From assembly GCF_001666835.1 (NCBI RefSeq), contig NZ_LZJF01000064.1, positions 62,001 to 126,000 on the forward strand: a DNA stretch of 64,000 nucleotides, read 5' to 3'. The notes beneath the pieces were generated by a model, which was not told the DNA's origin, made no database searches, and saw nothing but the letters and a program-made list of their open reading frames with translations. Source of the DNA: Mycobacterium sp. E3251. GTDB taxonomy: Bacteria > Actinomycetota > Actinomycetes > Mycobacteriales > Mycobacteriaceae. The position numbers and the translations under genes were made by a program. Below, piece after piece: positions 50,860-59,675 of the stretch; positions within the stretch are counted from its first letter, which is position 1, and each line of letters begins with the position of its first letter.

Positions 50860-51960
50860 CTACTGTGCGCCCACCCCGGCGGGAATGTCTATGTTGTAGA
50901 GCTGCGCCGCGTTGCGCCAGCACAACTTCTCGCGTTGTTCGGCGGAGAGGGCGCGGGGAAGCTTTTTGATATCGCCGCACTGCCAGTGCGGGTAGCTGGA
51001 GCCGAACATCACCATGTCGTCCTTGCCGGTGAAGCCGAACCATTCGCCGGCGAACTCGGTGTCACCGGGACCGTCGAGACTGCCCTGAACGAAATACACG
51101 TGACCGGGCAGGTAATCGCTGGGAATCCGCGGTGCCCACGGTGTCTGCTCGAGGTGCGGCCGGCCGAATGTGTCCATCCGCCAGATGAACGGCGTCACGA
51201 AGTCCGCCGCGCCGTCGCCCCAGACGAATTTGAGGCCGTCGAAGCGCTCAAACACGCCCTCGGCGATCATGTTCATCAGGTGATAGATGTAGTTCAGCGC
51301 CATGAAGCTGACGTACTGCTCGTAGGTGCGGGTGTTCCCGTTGGGCGTTGGCGGAAAGGCGATGCCCGACCCGACTTCGATGTGCGCGGCAACGGGAAGG
51401 CCGGCGTCGACCGCGGCTTCCCACAGCGGCCAGAACTGTGGCTTGCCGTAGAGCTCGCGGGACTGCAGCGGAACGCCGATCTGGACCACCCGCGGGTGGC
51501 CACGCCACCTCTCGATCTCCCGCAGTGCGCCTGCGATGTCGTCGGGGTTCACCCGGATGGTGCCGCGGAACCGCTCGCCGAACTTGCTGGACTCCAGCCA
51601 GTCCGACACCATCAATTCGTTGTGCGCGGCGTGCAGCGCGCTGCCCAGGTGGCGGTCCGGCATGATGCCGCGGGCCATCGGGTGCAGGACCGCGACATCG
51701 ACCCCGCGTTTCGAAAAGAGCTCATTGGCAACGAAATCCGGATCCGAACCGGGGTACTGACGGTCCGGGCCCTCGGTATCGGGCGCGTACTCTCCGCCCG
51801 GGGCGCCGTACCAGTCCATCTCGTAATCAGGGAAGCCCCGGCTCTTGAACGGCTCACGCAGGGTCTTGCGGAGCGCCTTGTTGGAAGGGAAGAAGATGTG
51901 CACGCTCGCATCGATGAGCGGGGTGCTGGTTCCGTCAGCGTGTTCGATCACGAAAGCCAT
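50860..51960 (-). CDS. Amidohydrolase-2 family hydrolase/decarboxylase
   Basis: 366 residues. LIDASVHIFFPSN carries the early His, with IFF after it instead of the usual second His; VAAHIEVGSG and FGSSYPHWQCGD are the later metal-site strands, where SSYP replaces the commoner SDYP. It is related to the gene behind it but more diverged, so it may have lost one metal. First gene of the - strand operon 51960-48391, with degenerate site I2 at 52127 upstream. Confidence 0.86.
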   Translation of the reverse strand: MAFVIEHADGTSTPLIDASVHIFFPSNKALRKTLREPFKSRGFPDYEMDWYGAPGGEYAPDTEGPDRQYPGSDPDFVANELFSKRGVDVAVLHPMARGIMPDRHLGSALHAAHNELMVSDWLESSKFGERFRGTIRVNPDDIAGALREIERWRGHPRVVQIGVPLQSRELYGKPQFWPLWEAAVDAGLPVAAHIEVGSGIAFPPTPNGNTRTYEQYVSFMALNYIYHLMNMIAEGVFERFDGLKFVWGDGAADFVTPFIWRMDTFGRPHLEQTPWAPRIPSDYLPGHVYFVQGSLDGPGDTEFAGEWFGFTGKDDMVMFGSSYPHWQCGDIKKLPRALSAEQREKLCWRNAAQLYNIDIPAGVGAQ

Positions 51961-52276
51961 CCTTCGACTCGGGCGCTCAAAGCGAACCCAGTCGGGTCAT
52001 ATGATAGATAACCTAACATTCTTCTCGGGAGCCAATCAACGGGTTTCCGGTAAGCGTTTCGTTTAGTCAACGTTCCTGGTAGCGAGTGCTTTCGCGGTCC
52101 TGGTGCAAGTGTCGTTCTTAAATTGCGATAATACCATTCTCCCGGTCCTGGATCAGTGCCATCCGCCTCTATCCAGCGGAGCCTGGCTGGGCCGGCGACC
52201 GGCCCCCGATAACACCGGCTGCCGTCTCGAGCGGTTTGATCACCGTCGTGAAGTCCGAGTCGGGGCCCTGGCCGAC
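51961..52276. other. Intergenic region, 316 bp
   Basis: It carries the promoter of the amidohydrolase operon, AT-rich for this genome, and one degenerate copy of the GAGAAT motif at 52127-52141. No other gene-like feature seen. Confidence 0.6.
52127..52141. promoter_or_regulatory. Degenerate GAGAAT-N3-ATTCTC palindrome, site I2
   Basis: GATAAT ACC ATTCTC: 11 of 12 arm bases match. It lies 167 bp upstream of the 51960 start, similar to site A's 159 bp from 24183. Confidence 0.6.
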
Positions 52277-52657
52277 CTAGTCCTCATCCAGTTCGGCGAA
52301 GGCCTCGCGCGCGATGCGGAAGCTGTCGACCGCGGCCGGCACGCCCGCGTAAATGGCCACCTGCAGAAAGACCTCGCGGATCTCCTCGCGGCTGACGCCG
52401 TTGGTCAGCGCCGCCTTGACGTGCGTGCGTAATTCGTTGGGCCGGTTCAGTACCGAGATCATCGCTAGGTTGAGCATGCTGCGCGTCTTCCGGGGCAGCT
52501 CGTCGCGACCCCAGATCGCGCCCCAGCAGTATTCGGTGACGAGATCCTGCAGGGGCTGGGTGAAGTCGTCCGCGTCGGCGAGGGCCCGGTTGACGTACTC
52601 CTCGCCGAGAACGTCGGAGCGGATGTGTAGGCCCCGCTGATAGGTCTCGCGATCCAA
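52277..52657 (-). CDS. Carboxymuconolactone decarboxylase (PcaC-like) family protein
   Basis: 126 residues from a TTG at 52657 (LDRETYQRGLHIRSDVLG), chosen for AAGGAG 8 nt upstream; an ATG at 52699 has none and would add a proline run. WGRDELPRKTRSMLNLAMISVLNRPNELRTHVKAALTNGVSREEIREV is the PcaC/CMD core, here broken in description only. Family: decarboxylation of gamma-carboxymuconolactone or related acids. It is divergent from the FadE pair at 53000. Confidence 0.87.
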   Translation of the reverse strand: MDRETYQRGLHIRSDVLGEEYVNRALADADDFTQPLQDLVTEYCWGAIWGRDELPRKTRSMLNLAMISVLNRPNELRTHVKAALTNGVSREEIREVFLQVAIYAGVPAAVDSFRIAREAFAELDED

Positions 52658-52708
52658 TGGTCTTCTCCTTGGTGGTGGTGGCGGCGTTGGCGATTGCAAT
52701 CGCCCTAA

Positions 52709-52981
52709 GCGCAGTCTCGCATCGCGACTCCGCCGCGCGGTCTACGCGAGTTCACCTCCGTCCTGTTCGCCCAGCAGCACTATCCGACCGCATCCGAACT
52801 TCTGCTCGGCGGATCGATCTTTTCCGCCATGCAGAACTTTCTGCTGGCCGAGCCGGCCCAGGGCCTGGACGCGTGCCTGACCAGCTGGCCCGGCAACCCC
52901 TCGTTCCCCGCGGGACCCCGTAACCGGTTTCCGAGATTATTACTTCCGCGTGCGAGAATGATATTCTCGCGGCGTCGGTGA
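52709..52981 (+). pseudogene. Decayed nitroreductase-like fragment
   Basis: One frame, about 90 codons between stops, reads SELLLGGSIFSAMQNFLLAEPAQGLDACLTS. This fits the second half of nitroreductase-family enzymes (GxSI...AxQNxLLAAxAxGLG). No start, no N-terminal FMN residues and no C-terminal part are present. The frame runs into the regulatory palindrome at 52954, showing that the promoter now lies in dead coding sequence. Family call is from pattern only. Confidence 0.5.
52954..52968. promoter_or_regulatory. GAGAAT-N3-ATTCTC palindrome, site E (perfect, extended)
   Basis: GCGAGAAT-GAT-ATTCTCGC, eight-base perfect arms when extended to 52952-52970. It lies 30 bp upstream of the FadE27-like ATG at 53000. 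TATTCT inside it (52962-52967) fits a -10 box, so binding would block transcription. Confidence 0.88.
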
Positions 52982-52999
52982 TGACAGGAGGCGGCCTTC

Positions 53000-53998
53000 A
53001 TGCTGTTGGAGTTCGATGCCGATCAGCGGCTGTGGCAGAAGACCGTTCGCGACGCCGTGGCCAAGCAGTGCCCGCCCTCGCTGGTGCGCGGCGTGGCCGA
53101 GGACGGCGTCGATCCCAGCCCGTTGTGGAAGTCGTACGTCGATCAGGGCTGGACCGAGCTGAACGATCCGATTAGCGCCGTCGAACTGGCCATCGTCCTC
53201 GAGGAGTTGGGGCGCGCGACCGACCCCACCCCGTTCCTGGCGACAATGACCCAGTTCGCCCCGTTGGCGGCCGAGCACTTCGATCCCCACGAATCGGGCA
53301 CCGCCGTATACACCGGGGTCGCCGCACATCGGGACGCCGAGGGTTGGCTGCTGGACGGTACGGCCCGCCATGTCCTCGACGGCGATCGCGTCGACCGCCT
53401 GGCGGTGGTGACCGACGCTGGGGTATTCCTCACCGCGGCGAACCAGGTGTCGGTGCGTCGCGCCGCCGTCTTCGACCCCGTCTTGCACGTCGCCGACCTG
53501 TCGTTCTGCGAAGTTCGGGTGCCCGACAGCGCCCGGCTCGCGGTCGATTCCGAACGCGCGCACCACATGGCGCTGACCGGCATGGCGATCACCATGGTCG
53601 GTGCCTGCCAACGCATTCTCGACCTGGTGCTCGAACACGTCCGCAGCCGTCAGCAATTCGGTGTGCCGATCGGCTCGTTCCAGGCCGTCCAGCACAAGGC
53701 CGCGGACATGCACGTCGCGGTGGAACGCGCCCGTGCCCTCGCGTACTTCGCGGCGCTGACCATCGCGGCCGACGATCCCCGCCGCCGGCTCGCGGCGGCG
53801 ATGGCCAAGGCGTCGGCGGGGGAGTGCCAGTCGCTGGTGTTCCGGCACGGGTTACAGCTCCACGGCGCAATGGGATTCACGTGGGAGAACGATCTGCAGT
53901 TCGCGCTGAAGCGAGCCAAGGCCGGTGAGCTGATGCTCGGCGGCGCCGCCGAGCACCGGGCGCGGATCGCGGAGGAATACCGTGCAGCTGACTTTTGA
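53000..53998 (+). CDS. Acyl-CoA dehydrogenase, FadE27-like beta subunit
   Basis: 332 residues with AGGAGGC before the ATG. Shorter than standard, with the C-terminal domain HVRSRQQFGVPIGSFQAVQHKAAD and GLQLHGAMGFTWENDLQFALKR. The N-terminal half is diverged and the GEPGAGSD flavin segment is missing, as expected for the non-flavin-holding chain of an alpha2beta2 dehydrogenase. It overlaps the alpha gene by 17 nt. In M. tuberculosis the equivalent pair (FadE26-FadE27) acts on sterol side-chain CoA esters; here the substrate is unknown. Confidence 0.9.
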   Translation: MLLEFDADQRLWQKTVRDAVAKQCPPSLVRGVAEDGVDPSPLWKSYVDQGWTELNDPISAVELAIVLEELGRATDPTPFLATMTQFAPLAAEHFDPHESGTAVYTGVAAHRDAEGWLLDGTARHVLDGDRVDRLAVVTDAGVFLTAANQVSVRRAAVFDPVLHVADLSFCEVRVPDSARLAVDSERAHHMALTGMAITMVGACQRILDLVLEHVRSRQQFGVPIGSFQAVQHKAADMHVAVERARALAYFAALTIAADDPRRRLAAAMAKASAGECQSLVFRHGLQLHGAMGFTWENDLQFALKRAKAGELMLGGAAEHRARIAEEYRAADF

Positions 53999-55157
53999 TT
54001 CCGACGTCGAGGAGTTCCGGGCGGAGTTCGCGGCCTTCCTCGACGAGAACCTGCCCCCCGCAAGCGAAACGCTCGAGCGACCCCGGTCGGTCTCCCACAT
54101 GCCGCAGTGGGCACGCGACTGGCAGCGGCTGCTGTTCGACAACGGCTGGCTACTGCCGAGCCAGCCACCGGAATTCGGTGGCCGCAACGCGACGGTCATT
54201 CAGCAGTTCGTCTATCTTGAAGAGCTCAGCCGCCGGCGGATCTACCACAGCTTCAACCCGCAGGGCGTGAACATCGTTGGCGCTTCGCTGTTGTCGTTCG
54301 GCAGCGACGAACAGAAGCGGCGCTGGGCGGTGCCGATCCTGCGGGCCGAGATCACCGCGTCACTCGGGATGAGCGAGCCCAGCGCGGGTTCCGACCTGGC
54401 GTCGTTGCGGACCCGCGCGGTGCTGGACGGCGATCACTTCGTGGTCAACGGCCAGAAGGTGTGGACCTCGGGCGCCCACGACGCCGACGTCTTGCTGACA
54501 TTTGTGCGCACCAATCCAGATGCCCCGAAGCACAAGGGAATCAGCGCGCTGATCATCCCCACCGACACCCCGGGCCTCGTGCGCCGGCCGTTCCCGTCGA
54601 TCTGCGGTGCCGATGATCTGGATTTCAACGAGGTGTTCTTCACCGACGTCCGCGTGCCTGCCGAGAACTTGGTCGGTGAGCTCGACCAGGGCTGGCGGGT
54701 CGCCAACGGATCGCTGGGGCACGAACGCACGATGATGTGGCTGGGCTTCGCCGATCGACTCGACAACATGATCGACGACTTCCATCCCGGCACCGAGGTC
54801 GAACGCGACCAGTACGCCAGCACGATCATGGACAAGCAGGCGTTGCGCCTGCTGGGTTCGGTGGCCCTGGCCCGCGCGTCGCGCGGCGAAGACGACGTGG
54901 CGGCGATCTCGGTGCTCAAGCTGCTCGGGTCCGAGGCCGAGTTGCGTGGCATGGAGCTTGCGCTGACGTCGGCGGGCTCCGAAGGGCTCGCTCACCCGGG
55001 CCTGACCGGGCCGTACGCGCACATGAACCTCGACCACTATTTCGCCAGCTGGTTCGAGCGCTACGCCCGCAGCTTTTCCGGGACGATCGCCGGGGGCACC
55101 TCGGAAATCCAGCGCAACATCATCGCCCAGCGGGTGCTCGGCCTGCCGCGGGGATGA
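53982..55157 (+). CDS. Acyl-CoA dehydrogenase, FadE26-like alpha subunit (copy 2)
   Basis: 391 residues from a GTG inside the end of the beta gene. GMSEPSAGSDLASL, VNGQKVWTSGAHDADVLL and AGGTSEIQRNIIAQRVLGLPR. It has the same length as the gene at 25311 and is alike nearly throughout, so the two are recent duplicates. Here it keeps its beta partner, while the other copy has none beside it. Catalytic subunit of a heteromeric acyl-CoA dehydrogenase. Confidence 0.93.
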   Translation: MQLTFDSDVEEFRAEFAAFLDENLPPASETLERPRSVSHMPQWARDWQRLLFDNGWLLPSQPPEFGGRNATVIQQFVYLEELSRRRIYHSFNPQGVNIVGASLLSFGSDEQKRRWAVPILRAEITASLGMSEPSAGSDLASLRTRAVLDGDHFVVNGQKVWTSGAHDADVLLTFVRTNPDAPKHKGISALIIPTDTPGLVRRPFPSICGADDLDFNEVFFTDVRVPAENLVGELDQGWRVANGSLGHERTMMWLGFADRLDNMIDDFHPGTEVERDQYASTIMDKQALRLLGSVALARASRGEDDVAAISVLKLLGSEAELRGMELALTSAGSEGLAHPGLTGPYAHMNLDHYFASWFERYARSFSGTIAGGTSEIQRNIIAQRVLGLPRG

Positions 55158-55167
55158 CTTGCCTCCA

Positions 55168-55193
55168 CGAGTGTGAAGCTGTCTTCACACTCG
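55168..55193. terminator. Hairpin between convergent genes
   Basis: Perfect 11-bp stem CGAGTGTGAAG / CTTCACACTCG with a CTGT loop. A related imperfect hairpin (GTGTGCGGCTAGCTTCACA) follows at about 55201-55219. Between the FadE stop (55157) and the convergent Mce-associated gene (55238) it probably ends transcription from both sides. No T-tract, as is usual in mycobacteria. Confidence 0.7.
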
Positions 55194-55237
55194 AACCCCA
55201 GTGTGCGGCTAGCTTCACATTCGGCGAGGCGGCCCGG

Positions 55238-55798
55238 CTAGACCGGGTCGAACTTGGTGATCAGCCAATTGCCGTTGACGCGGGCCAAACTCACCAGCAC
55301 GCTGCTGGAAGCCATCGCGGGTTCGGGATTGTCCTTGCTCGTGGTGCTCTGGTCGACCAACACCAGCACGACGGCCGAATTCGGATGTAACTCCGAGACC
55401 GCGGCCCCGATTACCCGAGCGTTAGTTTTCAGCGACTTCTGTTTGGCCGCCGGAGCGACGATCTGCTCGGTGAACTGGTTGTAGTACGACAGGAAGTCCC
55501 CGGACAGGTGCGACTTTGCCGCGGCGAAGTCTTTGTCGAGCGAGTCGGGCGAGTAGGACAGCAACGCGACCGTTCCGTCGGACGCCGAGCTGACGACCGC
55601 GTTCGCGACGCTGGGGTCGGTCTCCTTGTCCGGCCGGTACTCCTTGAAGTACAGCCACGTCGCCGTGGCGCCGGAGATCAGCAGAAGCAAAATCAGAACG
55701 GCGGGAACGACTTTCACCTTGCGCCATGGACGCCCGCTGCCCCCGGCCCGTTCGGAACGGTCGTCGGCGGTGTCGATGCCGCGGTTGTCTTCGCTCAC
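55238..55798 (-). CDS. Mce-associated membrane protein
   Basis: 186 residues from a GTG at 55798 that overlaps the upstream stop by 4 nt. A short acidic N-terminus is followed by one transmembrane helix ([22 protein letters not shown], 29-50) and an outer NTF2-like domain ([24 protein letters not shown]). This is the layout of the Mce-associated (Mas) proteins normally found after mceF genes. It forms a pair with the next gene. Here the pair lies about 7 kb upstream of yrbE and on the other strand. Confidence 0.85.
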   Translation of the reverse strand: MSEDNRGIDTADDRSERAGGSGRPWRKVKVVPAVLILLLLISGATATWLYFKEYRPDKETDPSVANAVVSSASDGTVALLSYSPDSLDKDFAAAKSHLSGDFLSYYNQFTEQIVAPAAKQKSLKTNARVIGAAVSELHPNSAVVLVLVDQSTTSKDNPEPAMASSSVLVSLARVNGNWLITKFDPV

Positions 55799-56643
55799 GG
55801 GACGAACTCCAGTTTGGACATCTTGTATTGCCCGCCGTCGTCGGTGACGGTCACCTTGAGCCGCCAATTGCGGGGTTCGTCTTTGGCGCCCGCGGCATTG
55901 CTGATGCGCGACGACGCCGCTACGAGTACCAACGCGGAATTCCCGTCGATGGACTGGACGGCCGCCGCATTCACGGTCCCCTGCGTGACGACTTTGGACT
56001 GCTCGACGACGGTCGTGAAATCCTTTGCGCGCTGCTGGAAGTCGTCGCGGAACTGGCCGGTCGAGCTGTCGATCACCCGCTGGACGTCCTCCTTGGCCCT
56101 GTTGAAGTCCATCGAAAACATGTTGACGACGCCTTGCCTGGCCCCCGCGATGAAGTTGGCGGTGCGCTGGTTGCGCTCGGTGGTTTCGTGGCGTTCCCAC
56201 ATCATGTATCCGCTGGCGGCGACGAAGGCGCAGATGAGGATGATGACGGCCGCCTTCCACGCCACGGACCACGGTGGCAGTCGCACGCGACGCCGGGAGC
56301 GGGCCGACTCGGATTCCGGCTCCGCCGTATCGGCGGCCTCGGCGGGGACTTCCTCCTCGGTCTCCGCTGCGACGGTGTCGGTGGTGTCGTCTTTGGTCTC
56401 CGCCTCGGCGGTGTCGGTGGTGTCCTCGTGGGCGTCCGAGGCTTCCTCGGCGGCCTTTGACTCGGCCTCTTTCTCAGCTTCGGCCTGCGCTTCGCGGCGG
56501 AGTCGGGCGGCACGAGCACGGGCGCGCGCCGCGGCGGCCAGAGCTTCAGCCTCGGCCGCTTCGGCCTCGGCTTCCTCTAGCAACGCCATTGCGTCGGCCT
56601 TCGATTTTGCCGAATCTTGGGGCGGTTCCTTCGCCTCAGCCAT
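55795..56643 (-). CDS. Mce-associated membrane protein with long coiled-coil N-terminus
   Basis: 282 residues. Residues 1-about 100 are Ala/Glu/Arg-rich and predicted coiled coil, then Glu/Thr-rich and disordered ([17 protein letters not shown]). One transmembrane helix [22 protein letters not shown] lies near 130-151, followed by an external Mas-type domain ([32 protein letters not shown]) and ending SKLEFVP. These proteins are thought to stabilise Mce transporters. Coupled to the preceding smaller partner. Confidence 0.85.
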   Translation of the reverse strand: MAEAKEPPQDSAKSKADAMALLEEAEAEAAEAEALAAAARARARAARLRREAQAEAEKEAESKAAEEASDAHEDTTDTAEAETKDDTTDTVAAETEEEVPAEAADTAEPESESARSRRRVRLPPWSVAWKAAVIILICAFVAASGYMMWERHETTERNQRTANFIAGARQGVVNMFSMDFNRAKEDVQRVIDSSTGQFRDDFQQRAKDFTTVVEQSKVVTQGTVNAAAVQSIDGNSALVLVAASSRISNAAGAKDEPRNWRLKVTVTDDGGQYKMSKLEFVP

Positions 56644-56666
56644 CGTGCTTACTGACTCTCACGCGG

Positions 56667-57098
56667 CTACCATCGCACGAGCGAGAACGGCCAACTGTTG
56701 GTGCCCCCCGGTCCGCCACCGCAACCGGTGTCGTACGTCGAATCGACCTGACCCGCCAGCGTCACCGCATCCCACGAGTAAACGTCGTGCGAGGGAAAGA
56801 ACTGGACCACGCAGCGCACCCCGTCGGGCACATCAACCGCCATGGTGTAGCGGCCGTTGGAAAGGTGAGCATCTGACTTCCAGAAGGCCGCTTGCCCGTT
56901 GGGTTGCGCAATCGCTTGTACGGTCAGGCATTCCGGTCCCTGATTGTATCTGCACGGCCGAATCGCAAAAATCCAGCTGTGGCCGGGATCCCGCGGGGTG
57001 TCCAGCCGGTAGTTGCCGATCTGCATGTCCGCGTGGGCAGTGGGCGTAAGAGTCAGCGCGGCCGTCGCGAGCGCGAGGCTCGCTGCCAAAGTCTTCAC
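56667..57098 (-). CDS. Secreted protein of unknown function
   Basis: 143 residues. Signal peptide MKTLAASLALATAALTLTPTAHA, cleaved before DMQIGNYRL. The mature part has four Cys (RPCRY, PECLT, VRCVV, TGCGG), probably two disulfides, in a beta-rich domain with DTPRDPGHSWIFAIRPC. It resembles a family of exported mycobacterial proteins without known role. It lies 23 bp upstream of the Mce-associated pair on the same strand and may be part of that unit. Confidence 0.75.
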   Translation of the reverse strand: MKTLAASLALATAALTLTPTAHADMQIGNYRLDTPRDPGHSWIFAIRPCRYNQGPECLTVQAIAQPNGQAAFWKSDAHLSNGRYTMAVDVPDGVRCVVQFFPSHDVYSWDAVTLAGQVDSTYDTGCGGGPGGTNSWPFSLVRW

Positions 57099-57233
57099 CG
57101 ATGCGTCTCCCGTCTCTGCGCACGCGCCTGGCCTGAATATAGAGCGCGGCCCCGCTGAACAGGCGTACTCGGAAAAATTGGAGCGGTCAATGGCCGGCTT
57201 TCCCCTGCATGGCGACGCTGGACCGCGAGCGGC

Positions 57234-58598
57234 TCAGTCGATGACGGCGGCTTCCTTGCGTTCGGTGATCGGTCTGGCGAGTTCTTGCTCGTCACAAATG
57301 CGCTGCAGCTTCTCCAGCGTCTCGTCCAGGCCGGCGCCGAGCCTTCGGCCGGGGCTGAAGGTGGCCGGCAACTTGCGCATGCCCTGGATGACGCCAATGG
57401 TCTCGTAGTGGACGGTGCCTTCCGGGTCGCATCGATAATCGGGCATCCGATCGAGCACGGCGGTGAGCATCGATTTGAACACCGTGCGCGCCACGTTCGA
57501 CCCGGCGCACCGGTGGACGCCCAGGCCGAAGCTGAAGTGGCGGTTGCCTTTACGGTCGAGCACGATGTCATCCGGGTCGTGGAACACCGCTGGATCGCGG
57601 TTCGCCATCGCCCACGAGATCCACAGCCGCTCGCCCTCCTTGAACTGCGTGCCGTCGAGCTCGACATCGTCGGAGAATGTCCGGCCGTCACCGGGCGCGG
57701 GGGTGAAGTAGCGCAGGAATTCCTCGGTGGCGGGGTCGAGCAGCGTTTTGCGTTCGTTGCTGAGCAGTTCCCGCTGCTCGGGATGCTCGGAAAGCCACTC
57801 CAACGAGTGGGCGGTCAGGGCGGTGGTGGTGTCGAAGCCGCCGCCGATGACCAAGCCGAGGTTCCCGAGGATTTCCAGGTCGGGCGCCGGTTCCCCGTCA
57901 ATGCGCATCTGCAGCAGGGCATTCACGATTCCCGGCCGCGGATTCTCGCGGATCTCGAGCATGTTGTTCACCATGTCGAGACCCATCTGCTTGTGCATTT
58001 CGGTGACGCGCTCGATGTCGGGAGAGTGCTCGGGCGTGTACACCGCGGCGTGGACCGGCTCGCTGTACATGTTCCATTTCTTCAGCGGGATGCCCATCAT
58101 CGCCAAAGTCAGGACGGCAGGAACGATGTTGGCCAGATCGTCGACGAAGTCGATGCTTCCGCCCTCGATCTTTTCGTCGAGGCAGGCGCGCGTCACGTCG
58201 TCGATGAACGGCTCCCAGCGCTTGACCGCCGCCGGCGACAGGTAGGGATTGAGCACGGTGCGGTAAATGCGGTGCTCGGGGTCGTCCATCTCCAGGATGC
58301 CGCCGCGCACCACGCTGACCCGGCTCGCGGTGGGGATCGAAATGCCTTTGTAGCCACGGCGTTCGCCGTTGATGTCGTGATCGTTGGAGACGGCCGGGCA
58401 GCGGGCCAGCTCGAAGACCTCATGGCTGCCCGCCGCGACCCAATGCCCGCCGTAGGTCTCACTCCACGCCATCGGGCACTTGGTGTGCATCTCCTTGGTG
58501 ATCGACTTGAACTTCGACCGGTACTCCGGGGAATGCCGATCGAAGTGGTACCGGTTCTTTTTGCGGTCGCTGTCGCTGACGACGTCGTCGACACTCAA
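57234..58598 (-). CDS. Cytochrome P450 (long form)
   Basis: 454 residues, longer than the other P450s by about 40. I-helix GGGFDTT has the acid as Asp. ExxR is EEFLR and the heme loop FGLGVHRCAGSNVAR. It has an N-terminal extension (VVSDSDRKKNRYHFDRHSPEYRSKF) and a charged C-terminal tail. Its ferredoxin is 47 nt upstream and an SDR precedes it, so alcohol made by the P450 may be oxidised by the SDR. The operon starts near site H. Confidence 0.94.
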   Translation of the reverse strand: MSVDDVVSDSDRKKNRYHFDRHSPEYRSKFKSITKEMHTKCPMAWSETYGGHWVAAGSHEVFELARCPAVSNDHDINGERRGYKGISIPTASRVSVVRGGILEMDDPEHRIYRTVLNPYLSPAAVKRWEPFIDDVTRACLDEKIEGGSIDFVDDLANIVPAVLTLAMMGIPLKKWNMYSEPVHAAVYTPEHSPDIERVTEMHKQMGLDMVNNMLEIRENPRPGIVNALLQMRIDGEPAPDLEILGNLGLVIGGGFDTTTALTAHSLEWLSEHPEQRELLSNERKTLLDPATEEFLRYFTPAPGDGRTFSDDVELDGTQFKEGERLWISWAMANRDPAVFHDPDDIVLDRKGNRHFSFGLGVHRCAGSNVARTVFKSMLTAVLDRMPDYRCDPEGTVHYETIGVIQGMRKLPATFSPGRRLGAGLDETLEKLQRICDEQELARPITERKEAAVID

Positions 58599-58645
58599 AG
58601 CTCTGTCTCCCTGGGTATTTCGTCGGTCAGTGTCCGGATGAGGAC

Positions 58646-58843
58646 TCAGTCGTCGGTGATGATGATCGCCTGCTCCGGGCAGGACTGGGCGGCTTCACGC
58701 ACCTGGTCATGCCGGTCTACGGGGACCACTTCGTCGATCGCGGAAGAACTGCCGTCGATGTCGCTGAGCTGAAACGACTCCGGCGCGATCATCGCGCAGA
58801 GGGTGTGACCCTGGCATCGTTCTGAATCCACCCAAACCTTCAC
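58646..58843 (-). CDS. P450-type ferredoxin
   Basis: 65 residues. Cys10, His13, Cys16 and Cys55 (CPEQAI). Between an SDR and a P450 gene, it is clearly the electron donor of the P450 at 57234. An AGGAG-like site (GGAGGAGACAACCC) precedes the ATG. Confidence 0.93.
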   Translation of the reverse strand: MKVWVDSERCQGHTLCAMIAPESFQLSDIDGSSSAIDEVVPVDRHDQVREAAQSCPEQAIIITDD

Positions 58844-58898
58844 GGGTTGTCTCCTCCCACCTGATCTGGTTGCCGGGCACCGCTGAACGAATCGGTAC

Positions 58899-59600
58899 TC
58901 AGGTGTTGCGACCGCCGTTGACGCCCAAGAGCTGACCGGTGATGTAGCCGGCTTCGTCGGACACCAGGAAAGCGCATGCCGCCGCGATGTCTTCCGGCTT
59001 CCCCATCCGGCGCACCGGGGTTCGCGCGATGGTCTCGTCGATGTCCCCCAGGAATCCGTTCTTCGCCGCGGCGCGCAGCATCGGGGTGTCGATGAAGCCC
59101 GGCGGCACCGCGTTGACGGTGATGCCGCTGGGCCCGTACTCGAGCGCCAGGGATTTGGTGAGCCCGTTCACCGCGGACTTGGCCGCCACGTAATGGCTCA
59201 TATAGGGCGCGCCGGAATGCGTGCTCGACGAAGAGATATTGACGATCCGTCCCCACTTCGCCTCGAGCATGTCGGGCAAGACCGCCTGAATGGTGTGGAA
59301 GACGCCGTTGAGGTTGACGTCGATCACCCGCTGCCAGTCCTCGAAGGTGATGTTGTTGAAGCGCTTGAATCCGTCCAGGCCCGCCGCGTTGACGAGGACG
59401 GTGACCGGCCCGAGCTTCGCGCGGATCGCCGCGAAGGCCGCGTCCACCTGCGATCGGTCGGTGACGTCCGCGGTAAAGCACTGATCGCCGTCCGACGGTC
59501 GGAGGTCGATCGTGGCGACGTCGAGACCGTCGGCGCGCAACCGGTGCGCGACGGCAAGGCCGATGCCGGATCCGCCACCGGTGACCACCGCAGTCTTCAC
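58899..59600 (-). CDS. SDR family oxidoreductase
   Basis: 233 residues. TGGGSGIGLAV, NAAG, the Ser in ISSSSTH and YVAAKSAV as the catalytic set; C-terminal TGQLLGVNGGRNT. D at the end of beta-2 (TIDLR) suggests NAD. First gene of the SDR-ferredoxin-P450 operon, which points to dehydrogenation of a hydroxylated intermediate. Promoter includes degenerate site H. Confidence 0.88.
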   Translation of the reverse strand: MKTAVVTGGGSGIGLAVAHRLRADGLDVATIDLRPSDGDQCFTADVTDRSQVDAAFAAIRAKLGPVTVLVNAAGLDGFKRFNNITFEDWQRVIDVNLNGVFHTIQAVLPDMLEAKWGRIVNISSSSTHSGAPYMSHYVAAKSAVNGLTKSLALEYGPSGITVNAVPPGFIDTPMLRAAAKNGFLGDIDETIARTPVRRMGKPEDIAAACAFLVSDEAGYITGQLLGVNGGRNT

Positions 59601-59660
59601 GTGCAGGCCTCTGCTCCAAACGTGACCGTCTCAGTCACAAAGAATCTCGCTTACAATTAT

Positions 59661-59675
59661 GAGAACCTTACTCTC
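59661..59675. promoter_or_regulatory. Degenerate GAGAAT-N3-ATTCTC palindrome, site H
   Basis: GAGAAC CTT ACTCTC: 10 of 12 arm bases, with symmetric changes in both arms so the palindrome is partly kept. Located 61 bp before the SDR start at 59600. Confidence 0.6.

Noticed and set aside
57285..58772. Long + strand frame opposite the P450 at 57234
   Set aside because: No domain motif; the opposite strand encodes a full P450 with heme signature.
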